From the NCBI GenBank assembly GCA_006226225.1, contig SBHI01000116.1:1-5244 (forward strand): a DNA stretch of 5,244 nt, read 5' to 3'. This document shows, piece by piece, positions 1 to 5,244 of the stretch (the stretch's first letter is position 1; each line of letters starts with the position of its first letter). Position numbers and translations under genes: made by a program. This DNA comes from Alphaproteobacteria bacterium (GTDB lineage: Bacteria > Pseudomonadota > Alphaproteobacteria > Micavibrionales > CSBR16-224). The notes beneath the pieces are model-generated. The model searched no databases and was not told where the DNA came from. It worked only from the letters and a program-made list of their open reading frames with translations.

Positions 1-437
1 GACAGGCTGATGACATGATCGGCCAGCTCTTTCTGAAAAGCCTGACTGTCGTAAGATCCCGCACCTTCATCCAGCATGATTGACATCATATTCGACAATC
101 CGGCAGCAGCAGGGTCTTCCAGCGTCATGCCGCCGGGAAAGGAGAAATCAATCGAAATAACCGGCACGGAGGTATCTTTGACCAGCCATGCTTTCAGCCC
201 GCCGGGGCTGGTGACTTCCTCAATCGGCACGCGGCTTTTATGCTGCGGTGTTGCCGCATCGTCTTTCAGCATCTTTGCCAGTTTTGACGGCACCACTGCG
301 GGCGCGCCCGTATCGGCTTTTTGCAGGAAAACAAAACCGATGATCAGTGAAAAAATGGCGATACCGACCAGCATCCAGGAAAAAGGGGATTTCTTCCATG
401 CATGCGCGGGATGCGTTTCTGCCGTTTGCGTTGTCAT
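1..437 (-). CDS. M16-family (pitrilysin-like) protein lacking the zinc site, membrane-anchored; partial, 3' end outside window
   Basis: This reading frame is open from ATG at 437 to the left edge, giving 145 residues. Residues about 20-38 form one hydrophobic segment after a Lys-Lys pair, so the N-terminus is probably cytoplasmic and the rest periplasmic. From about residue 70 the sequence follows the first M16 domain: a strand reading LKAWLVKDTSVPVISIDFSF, then PGG, and later LDEGAG and an AFQKEL helix. Where the active partner has HFLEH, this protein has N116, M117, M118, S119, I120, so both zinc histidines and the catalytic glutamate are gone. It starts 15 bases after the stop of the active M16 gene, with a weak AAGAG/GGGAC ribosome site, so the two are surely co-transcribed. 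By family knowledge it is likely the non-catalytic half of a heterodimeric peptidase. The signal could alternatively be cleaved after the hydrophobic stretch. Family assignment is confident; the partner role is inferred. Confidence 0.88.
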   Translation of the reverse strand, partial: MTTQTAETHPAHAWKKSPFSWMLVGIAIFSLIIGFVFLQKADTGAPAVVPSKLAKMLKDDAATPQHKSRVPIEEVTSPGGLKAWLVKDTSVPVISIDFSFPGGMTLEDPAAAGLSNMMSIMLDEGAGSYDSQAFQKELADHVISL

Positions 438-452
438 GTTTCTCTTGTCCCG

Positions 453-1829
453 TTATTGTGTCGTTTTTTGTGTCAGCGGCAGCAAAATACCGGTAATGGC
501 GGCCTTGCCGTCACCCAGAATATCCCGCGCGGCGGCGTTCACATCTTCCAATGCGGCATTCTCGATACGCTGTGTCCAGTATTCGACGTAATCCATATCA
601 AATCCCGCCGTCAAAGCCTGCCCGAACACCATTGCCGGATATTGCAGACTGTCGCGCGCATAAACCGCGCTGTTAATCATGCGGTTTTTCGAGGTTGTCA
701 GCTCTTCCTGCGTGACACCGTTTGCGGCAATCTCGCGGATTTCCGCCAGCAGGGCTTTTTCGACCGTTGCGATTTCGACACCGGGGGCGGGCACGGCATA
801 AAGCACAAAGCTGGACGGCCCGCGCTGCACGGCATCATAACCGCTGCCGATGCTGGTGGCGATTTTCATCTCGATCACCAGCTTGCGGTAAAGGCGCGAG
901 GTCGTGCCTTCACCCAGAATATCCGAGAGCAGCTCTGCCGCTTCCGATTTATGCGGGGCGCGGTAGTAACGGCGGTATGTCGGTGCCTGTACTTTTTCAT
1001 CTTTCAGCACGATGGTCTGGTCAGCCAAAAGCGGCGCGGGATCCGTCCATACACGTTGATAATTTGCCGTTTCCGGCGGGTTCGACAGCACGCCGTAATA
1101 GCTTTCCGCCAGCTTGCGCAATTCTTCCAAAGTGATGTCGCCTGCAACGATCAAAATCGCATTCGCGGGGCGGTAATTGGCGTGATAGAAATCAAACGCA
1201 TCCTGCCGTGTCAGCCCTTCCATTTCATGCCGCCAGCCGATCACCGGAATACCGTAAGGGTGGTTTACAAACAACGCGCTGTTCACGGCTTCGCCCAGAC
1301 GGGCGGAGGGGTTGTTATCCGTACGTTCATTGCGTTCCTCCAGAATAACCTGCCGCTCCCGCGTTACCGTTTCTTCGGACAACATCAGGTTTTTCATGCG
1401 GTCGGCTTCCATCGCCATAATCAGCGGCAGTTTTTCCACCGCGATATTTTGGTAATAGGCGGTGAAATCCTGCGAGGTAAAGGCGTTATCCTGCCCGCCG
1501 TGACTTTTGACAATTTTTGAAAAGGCATCGGGGTCAATGGTCTCGGTTCCGGTAAACAGCAGATGCTCCAGAAAATGCGCCACGCCTGATTTGCCGCGTT
1601 TTTCATCGGCCGCGCCGCTTTTGTACCAGACCATATGCGAGACAACAGGGGCGCGGTGATTGGGGATCAGCACGACCTGCATGCCGTTTTCCAGTGTGAA
1701 GCTTTGCGCGCCAAAACTCTGTGCCTGCGCGGGATGGACGCAAAGCAGACTGCACAGAACCATGCACAGTGTCAGCGCGGCATAAAAAATCTTTTGACAG
1801 TTGGCGGGTTGAGCCGATAGAAAGAGCAT
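453..1829 (-). CDS. Secreted M16-family zinc metallopeptidase (pitrilysin / processing-peptidase type)
   Basis: Predicted periplasmic zinc endopeptidase of 458 residues, the usual size of a single-chain bacterial M16 subunit. The N-terminus is a signal peptide: a hydrophobic stretch about residues 14-31 followed by HPAQA, with likely cleavage between A36 and Q37. There is no lipobox. The zinc site is H85-F-L-E88-H89, with E88 as the catalytic base; the third ligand is probably E165 in VILEERNE, 76 residues after H89. The FTLENGMQVVLIPNHRAPVV strand and the NHPYGIPVIGW loop are further family hallmarks. The C-terminal half (about 260-458) is the second, non-catalytic M16 domain. I chose ATG at 1829 because AAAGGGGA lies 8 bases upstream and the signal peptide then starts correctly. 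An in-frame TTG at 1877 would add 16 residues and run into the divergent gene. A zinc-less paralogue follows 15 bases downstream. The substrate is unknown. Confidence 0.93.
   Translation of the reverse strand: MLFLSAQPANCQKIFYAALTLCMVLCSLLCVHPAQAQSFGAQSFTLENGMQVVLIPNHRAPVVSHMVWYKSGAADEKRGKSGVAHFLEHLLFTGTETIDPDAFSKIVKSHGGQDNAFTSQDFTAYYQNIAVEKLPLIMAMEADRMKNLMLSEETVTRERQVILEERNERTDNNPSARLGEAVNSALFVNHPYGIPVIGWRHEMEGLTRQDAFDFYHANYRPANAILIVAGDITLEELRKLAESYYGVLSNPPETANYQRVWTDPAPLLADQTIVLKDEKVQAPTYRRYYRAPHKSEAAELLSDILGEGTTSRLYRKLVIEMKIATSIGSGYDAVQRGPSSFVLYAVPAPGVEIATVEKALLAEIREIAANGVTQEELTTSKNRMINSAVYARDSLQYPAMVFGQALTAGFDMDYVEYWTQRIENAALEDVNAAARDILGDGKAAITGILLPLTQKTTQ
1794..1821 (+). promoter_or_regulatory. 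Candidate sigma70-type promoter for the chorismate mutase-rsmB-rpe operon
   Basis: TTGACA at 1794-1799 is a perfect -35 hexamer. Sixteen bases later, 1816-1821 reads GATAGA, a poor -10 with 3 of 6 matches. Transcription would begin near 1828, leaving a leader of about 40 bases before the ATG at 1870. The element lies inside the signal-peptide region of the divergent M16 gene. A better -10-like box, TATAAC at 1854-1859, has no -35 partner and would start transcription after the ribosome site, so it is less likely to serve this gene. The call rests on consensus matching only. Confidence 0.35.
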
Positions 1830-1837
1830 GAAACATG

Positions 1838-1845
1838 TCCCCTTT
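1838..1845 (-). promoter_or_regulatory. Ribosome binding site of the M16 peptidase gene
   Basis: Read on the minus strand this is AAAGGGGA, 8 bases before the ATG at 1829. It decides the start: it favours this ATG over the upstream in-frame TTG at 1877, and over the out-of-frame ATG at 1836 that nearly abuts the site. Confidence 0.7.
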
Positions 1846-1851
1846 AAAAAA

Positions 1852-1860
1852 CGTATAACA
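1852..1860 (-). promoter_or_regulatory. Candidate extended -10 promoter element for the M16 genes
   Basis: On the minus strand this reads TGTTATACG, that is TG-n-TATACG, matching the extended -10 pattern with 4 of 6 hexamer positions. Transcription would start near 1845, just at the ribosome site, giving a very short leader. I see no good -35 box at the right distance (about 1875-1880 reads GTTTTG on this strand). It is a weak candidate by sequence alone. Confidence 0.25.
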
Positions 1861-1863
1861 GGA
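1860..1863 (+). promoter_or_regulatory. Ribosome binding site of the chorismate mutase gene
   Basis: AGGA, six bases before ATG 1870. It supports this start over the in-frame ATG at 1828. It sits in the 40-base strip between the two divergent start codons. Confidence 0.6.
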
Positions 1864-1869
1864 ACAGTT

Positions 1870-2193
1870 ATGAGCAAAACAGACAGTGCTGTAAAGGAAA
1901 TTCTGGCTCCCTACCGTAAGGAGATCGACGCAATCGACAAGGAACTGGTCGCGCTGCTGGTGCGCCGCTTTCAGATCGTGCAGGAAGTTGCGGGCATTAA
2001 AGGCCGTCACGGCATTCCCTCCGTTCTGCCGGATCGCGTCGAGGAAGTCCGCAAAAACGCCGCTGATATGGCCGCAGCGCAAGGACTGGACGGCAAATTC
2101 GTTTACGATCTTTATACGCAGATCATTGATTACGCCTGCAGTTTCGAGGACGATCTGATGGGCGGCCAAACGGACGGAAAGGCACAGCAGTGA
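1870..2193 (+). CDS. Chorismate mutase, AroQ fold (type II), PchB-like variant
   Basis: A 107-residue all-helical protein predicted to convert chorismate to prephenate, the step toward phenylalanine and tyrosine. Helix 1 carries the YRKEIDAIDKELVALLVRRF pattern, then EVAGIK, DRVEEVRKNAA and a last helix with LYTQIIDYACSFEDDL. Aligned by eye to the E. coli enzyme, R16, R33, K44 and R56 match active-site R11, R28, K39 and R51. D48, E52, S84 and Q88 become L53, V57, A89 and E93. The DRV pattern recalls PchB (isochorismate pyruvate lyase, a chorismate mutase relative), so a lyase or promiscuous activity is possible. No salicylate or siderophore genes are visible to support that. ATG at 1870 has AGGA six bases upstream. 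An in-frame ATG at 1828 would add 14 residues, overlap the divergent M16 start and lack a good ribosome site. The stop overlaps rsmB by four bases. Confidence 0.85.
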   Translation: MSKTDSAVKEILAPYRKEIDAIDKELVALLVRRFQIVQEVAGIKGRHGIPSVLPDRVEEVRKNAADMAAAQGLDGKFVYDLYTQIIDYACSFEDDLMGGQTDGKAQQ

Positions 2194-3482
2194 AGCAGGG
2201 GCTTGCCGCGCGGATTGCCGCCGCACGCGTTTTGGGACGCATTCTTGAACAGGGTCAAACCATTGATGATGCCTTCGCGGCGGAGCAGGGTGGGCAGCTT
2301 TCTCCCTCCGATAGCGGCTTTATGCGCGCATTGGTAATGACAACTCTGCGCCATTGCGGACAGATCGATGCAACGCTGCGCCCGCTTTTGCCGCGCCCGC
2401 CACATAAAATCAAACCGCCGCATCTGCTGAACATTTTGCGCCTTGGTGTGGTGCAAATTCTGTGTATGGAAGGCGCGGAACACGCCGCTGTTGACTTGTC
2501 GGTCGAGGCGGCGGCCAAAAACCGCAAAACCGCCCCTGCAAAAAACATGGTCAATGCCGTACTGCGCCGGATTCTGCGCGAGGGGCTGAAACTTGATCCC
2601 GATACGCAGCGCAATATTCCGCAATGGATGTATAAAAGCTGGCAAAAAGATTACGGTGCGGAGATCGCGCAAAAAATCGCTGATGCTGCCATGATCGAGC
2701 CGGCTTTGGACATCACCGTCAAAAACGCAGCGGAGCGCGAAGAATGGGCGGAAAAGCTTGAGGCCGTTATTTTGCCGACAGGCACATTACGCTGCGCAAC
2801 TCAAAAAGGCGATATTACCGCTTTGCCCGGTTTTAAGGAAGGTGCGTGGTGGGTGCAGGACGCGGCGGCGGCTTTGCCCGCACAGATGCTGGCCGAGGGG
2901 CATGATTTAAAAGATGCACAAGTCGTTGACCTTTGCGCCGCACCCGGCGGCAAAACCATGCAATTGGCGGCATTGGGTGCGAAAGTTACTGCCGTGGATA
3001 AGTCGAAAAAGCGGCTGGAGCTGCTTGAACAAAATCTGAAACGCACGGGACTGTCAAAAAATGTCACGACTGTGGCGGGAGATGTCACGACATGGCAACC
3101 CGCAGAGCAAGTTGACTATGTGCTGCTGGATGCGCCGTGTAGCGCGACAGGCACGCTGCGCCGACACCCTGATCTGCTGCATTTAAAACAGGAGGCTGAT
3201 ATTGCAGGGCTGGCGGCATTGCAGGAGCAGGCATTGCAAAATGCCGTCCGCATGCTGAAGCCGGGCGGTACGCTTGTTTATGCGGTTTGCGCGCTGCAAA
3301 GTGCGGAGGGAGAAGCGCATGCGACGCCGCAAGGCACAACGCGCATCCCCATTGACGGCTTTCCGCTCCCGCCGGACAAGGCCGGAAATTTAAGAATTTT
3401 CCCGTTCAGCGATGCAGGCGCGGCAGACGGCCAAGGGATTGGTATGGACGGTTTTTTCATTGCCCGTTTTCGCAAGGATTGA
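2190..3482 (+). CDS. rsmB: 16S rRNA (cytosine-5)-methyltransferase RsmB
   Basis: A cytoplasmic SAM-dependent enzyme that makes m5C at position 967 (E. coli numbering) of 16S rRNA. Its 430 residues are close to the E. coli length. Residues about 1-130 form the NusB-like RNA-binding domain (IAAARVLGRILEQG, LRLGVVQILCMEGAEHAAVD, NAVLRRI). The Rossmann methyltransferase domain covers about 215-430: WVQDAAAALPAQML, SAM-binding motif I DLCAAPGGKT at 247-256, acidic D270 in motif II, motif IV DAPCSATG with C317, and motif VI LVYAVCAL with C367. By family knowledge, the motif VI Cys attacks the cytosine and the motif IV Cys releases the product. Motif VI usually reads TC; here it is VC, and the EEN that normally follows is replaced by AEGE. 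The start is GTG at 2190, with GGAAAGG seven bases upstream, overlapping the mutase stop as GTGA. This suggests translational coupling. Confidence 0.93.
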   Translation: MKQGLAARIAAARVLGRILEQGQTIDDAFAAEQGGQLSPSDSGFMRALVMTTLRHCGQIDATLRPLLPRPPHKIKPPHLLNILRLGVVQILCMEGAEHAAVDLSVEAAAKNRKTAPAKNMVNAVLRRILREGLKLDPDTQRNIPQWMYKSWQKDYGAEIAQKIADAAMIEPALDITVKNAAEREEWAEKLEAVILPTGTLRCATQKGDITALPGFKEGAWWVQDAAAALPAQMLAEGHDLKDAQVVDLCAAPGGKTMQLAALGAKVTAVDKSKKRLELLEQNLKRTGLSKNVTTVAGDVTTWQPAEQVDYVLLDAPCSATGTLRRHPDLLHLKQEADIAGLAALQEQALQNAVRMLKPGGTLVYAVCALQSAEGEAHATPQGTTRIPIDGFPLPPDKAGNLRIFPFSDAGAADGQGIGMDGFFIARFRKD

Positions 3483-3483
3483 T

Positions 3484-4173
3484 ATGATGAAAGCTATGGA
3501 ACAGGATATCCTCATCGCACCCTCAATTTTATCTGCCGACTTCGCCAAACTGGGCGAAGAAGTCCGCGCGATTGATAAAGCAGGGGCGGATTACATCCAT
3601 ATTGACGTGATGGACGGGCATTTCGTACCGAATTTGACCATCGGCCCGAATGTGGTGAAATCGCTGCGCCCGAATACGGACAAGATTTTCGATGTGCATT
3701 TGATGATTGCGCCTGTTGACCCTTATATCGCCGCCTTTGCCGATGCGGGGGCGGATATTATCTCTTTCCATCCCGAGGCGGGGCCGCATATGCACCGCAC
3801 GATCCAGATGATTCAAAGCCACGGTAAAAAGGTCGGTATCGCGCTGAATCCCGGCACGCCGGTTTCCGTGCTGGATCATATTATCGGCGAGATCGACATG
3901 GTGCTGATTATGACGGTCAATCCGGGTTTCGGCGGGCAGGCTTTCCTGCCGCTGGTTGATAAAATTCATGCCGTGCGCAAAATGATCACCGCCGCAGGAC
4001 GCGACGGAGAGATCGACATTCAGGTTGATGGCGGAATCACGCCGGAAACCGCGCCGCTTGTCATTGCCGCGGGGGCAAATATTCTGGTTGCGGGAACCGC
4101 CGTGTTCCGTGACGGGCCGGAACATTACGCCGCCGCAATCTCCGCCTTGCGCAGCAAATCACTCGCTGCGTAA
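3484..4173 (+). CDS. rpe: Ribulose-phosphate 3-epimerase
   Basis: Interconverts D-ribulose 5-phosphate and D-xylulose 5-phosphate in the cytoplasmic pentose phosphate pathway (and the Calvin cycle where present). The 229 residues give a complete TIM barrel of normal size. Family signatures are IAPSILSADFAKLGEEV near the start, HIDVMDGHFVPN, FDVHLMI, MTVNPGFGGQ, VDGGI and LVAGTAVF. The metal and catalytic residues are all present: H39, D41, H72 and D182, corresponding to H35, D37, H70 and D175 of the human enzyme. C-terminal phosphate-binding glycines are seen in VDGGI and in VAGTAVF. The gene begins one base after the rsmB stop. AAGGA at 3474-3478, within the end of rsmB, serves as ribosome site 5 bases before ATG 3484 or 8 before ATG 3487, so the start may shift by one codon. 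Nothing is unusual in the protein. Confidence 0.96.
   Translation: MMKAMEQDILIAPSILSADFAKLGEEVRAIDKAGADYIHIDVMDGHFVPNLTIGPNVVKSLRPNTDKIFDVHLMIAPVDPYIAAFADAGADIISFHPEAGPHMHRTIQMIQSHGKKVGIALNPGTPVSVLDHIIGEIDMVLIMTVNPGFGGQAFLPLVDKIHAVRKMITAAGRDGEIDIQVDGGITPETAPLVIAAGANILVAGTAVFRDGPEHYAAAISALRSKSLAA
4147..4173 (+). other. Hairpin spanning the end of rpe and its stop codon
   Basis: The strand TTGCGCAGC at 4147-4155 can pair with GCTGCGTAA at 4165-4173, giving nine pairs including one G-U around a nine-base loop. The stop codon lies in the 3' arm. No run of T follows, so it is not a normal intrinsic terminator. It might instead protect or shape the transcript end. It could also be chance in coding DNA. 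Confidence 0.35.
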
Positions 4174-4188
4174 AGCATCTCCTACCTT

Positions 4189-4210
4189 TTGCCGGAACAC
4201 TCTCCGGTAG
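4189..4210 (+). other. Second small hairpin in the rpe-heparinase gap
   Basis: CCGGA at 4192-4196 pairs with TCCGG at 4203-4207 around a six-base loop. The stem can be extended by three pairs (two of them G-U) to 4189-4210. There is no T tract after it on either strand. Together with the hairpin at the rpe stop it makes the only structured spot in the 73-base gap 4174-4246, where I see no promoter or terminator consensus. Confidence 0.3.
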
Positions 4211-4246
4211 CCATGCGAAGAAACGTAACGAACGGGGCCGAAGCCC

Positions 4247-5244
4247 ATGCAGGATGACAGATCAATGCCGCAGGAAACGGGATTCTTCAAGAATCTCTCC
4301 GCTTATGCGCATCAGATCAAATGCCGTTCCCCGCTTTATGATATGGCGCTGGGCCGTGCCGCTTCGGTCGAGGATGCGCCGCTGGTCATTCCGCCCGATC
4401 CGTGGTCGGGCGATGCGGGGCGAGGCTATGATATCGTGCAGGGGCTGTATCTGTTTGACGGGCAAAGTTTCCGCAGTATTGATGTGTTGTGGGAACCGGA
4501 AGGCGTGAATGACGGCTGGCTGAAAGCCATGCACGGTTTTGACATGCTGCGTGATTTGCGCGCCTTTGGTGGCGAGCGGGCAAGGCAGCATGCCCGTTAT
4601 CTGATTTCCGACTGGCTTGACCATTACAGCCGCTGGCATGCGTTGGCATGGCGGCCTGATATTACGGCACGGCGCATTGTGCATTGGCTGTCCTCCTATT
4701 CGGCTTTTTGCGCCAGCGCGGGCGAAGAGTTTCGCCACGCCATGCTGGAAAGCCTGTCACGGCAGATCAAACATTTGTCCAAACATGCGGGCGAGGGCGA
4801 TCTGCTTTATACGGCCAAGGCGCTGTTCTATGGCGGTATGGCGATGGGGCAGGAGAAATACTGCCGTCAGGCGCTGCATATTCTGGCGGCGGATATTCAG
4901 AATGATATCCTAAGCGATGGCGGCCATAAAAGCCGCGCACCGGAACAGCATCTGGTCTTTTTGCAAAATCTGCTGGATATCCGCGCCGCTATCCATCTGG
5001 CGGGGTTGTCTGTGCCTGATTTTCTGACCCATACATCGGGAAAAATGGCGGCGGTGCTGCGCAGTCTGCGCCATAATGACGGCGGGCTGGCGCTGTTCCA
5101 TGGCGGCGGCGCGGCAGGCGGCAGCCTGTGCGATATGGTGCTGGCACAGGCAGGCGCCTCGGGCGGGCGCCCGTTAAAATCACTGGGTGTGACAGGTTAT
5201 GACCGTTTGTCGCAAGGGCGCACAAGCGTCATCATGGATACGGG
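4247..5244 (+). CDS. Heparinase II/III family protein; partial, 3' end outside window
   Basis: The frame is open from ATG 4247 to the right edge, 332 residues, with no signal peptide. The visible part is the helical (alpha/alpha toroid-like) N-terminal region common to alphaproteobacterial members. It has DPWSGDAGRG (51-60), then MHGFDMLRDLRAFG (95-108), AWRPDITARRIVHWL (134-148), the DGGHKSRAPEQ block (224-234), RHNDGGLALFHG (275-286) and GRTSVIMDT at the edge. Typical proteins are about 550-600 residues, so the C-terminal beta-sandwich lies beyond the window. The family includes eliminases acting on uronate-containing polysaccharides; the real substrate of these chromosomal homologues is unclear to me. 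An in-frame ATG at 4265 has AGGA ten bases upstream and is an alternative start; ATG 4247 has only GGGG nine bases upstream, within a possible hairpin. Position after rpe fits the common alphaproteobacterial order. Confidence 0.85.
   Translation, partial: MQDDRSMPQETGFFKNLSAYAHQIKCRSPLYDMALGRAASVEDAPLVIPPDPWSGDAGRGYDIVQGLYLFDGQSFRSIDVLWEPEGVNDGWLKAMHGFDMLRDLRAFGGERARQHARYLISDWLDHYSRWHALAWRPDITARRIVHWLSSYSAFCASAGEEFRHAMLESLSRQIKHLSKHAGEGDLLYTAKALFYGGMAMGQEKYCRQALHILAADIQNDILSDGGHKSRAPEQHLVFLQNLLDIRAAIHLAGLSVPDFLTHTSGKMAAVLRSLRHNDGGLALFHGGGAAGGSLCDMVLAQAGASGGRPLKSLGVTGYDRLSQGRTSVIMDT

Noticed and set aside
402..1520. A 372-codon open frame on the plus strand, antisense to the M16 peptidase gene
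   Set aside because: It lies wholly opposite a gene with clear M16 motifs. Its translation is rich in His, Arg, Phe and Cys with no recognisable domain, as expected of an antisense shadow in GC-rich coding DNA.
1828..1869. Upstream ATG at 1828 for the chorismate mutase
   Set aside because: The added 14 residues are not part of the AroQ fold and lie in the shared divergent strip. ATG 1870 has a well-spaced AGGA.
1830..1877. Upstream TTG start at 1877 giving a 474-residue M16 protein
   Set aside because: It would overlap the chorismate mutase start, puts 16 extra residues before a good signal peptide, and ignores the strong AAAGGGGA site placed for ATG 1829.
3529..4125. A 198-codon open frame on the minus strand opposite rpe
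   Set aside because: It is covered by the full set of ribulose-phosphate epimerase motifs on the plus strand, and its product has no recognisable features.
4189..4210. Intrinsic terminator after rpe
   Set aside because: The stem exists, but no T run follows it on either strand, so the criteria for an intrinsic terminator are not met.
4254..4508. An 84-codon plus-strand frame starting at 4254
   Set aside because: It lies inside the heparinase-family frame and its product is a basic, Arg-rich sequence without any domain, while the heparinase frame shows several conserved family blocks.

Overview
The window looks like an ordinary chromosomal segment of an alphaproteobacterium. It is moderately GC-rich and tightly packed, with almost no non-coding DNA. 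The evidence is the gene content and order: a pair of pitrilysin-family (M16) peptidase genes, then on the other strand a small chorismate mutase, rsmB, rpe and a heparinase II/III-family gene. From memory, rsmB-rpe-heparinase (often followed by purH) is a common alphaproteobacterial order. I cannot name the genus. No tRNA, rRNA, CRISPR array, insertion sequence or phage gene is visible.

Left part (1-1829, minus strand): two M16 genes are read leftward as one unit. The first is a secreted zinc metallopeptidase with an intact HxxEH site. Fifteen bases downstream begins a second M16-type protein. It is cut off by the window edge, has a membrane anchor instead of a clear cleavable signal peptide, and has lost the zinc-binding residues. 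Such active/inactive pairs are typical of bacterial M16 enzymes and probably form a heterodimer on the periplasmic side of the inner membrane.

Middle (1830-1869): only 40 bases separate the two divergent start codons. Both ribosome binding sites fit there, so at least one promoter must lie inside the opposing coding sequence. A perfect TTGACA box sits in the M16 signal-peptide region, pointing toward the chorismate mutase.

Right part (1870-5244, plus strand): chorismate mutase, rsmB and rpe form a compact operon, with a 4-base GTGA overlap and then a 1-base gap. The products act in aromatic biosynthesis, 16S rRNA m5C methylation and the pentose phosphate/Calvin pathway. They share no pathway, so the arrangement looks like housekeeping co-transcription. 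After rpe comes a 73-base gap with two small hairpins. Then comes a heparinase II/III-family gene that runs off the right edge.

I found no convincing new biological system. The points most worth a second look are the tight divergent start region, the altered active-site residues of the chorismate mutase, the variant motif VI in RsmB, and the hairpins and start-codon ambiguity around the heparinase gene.
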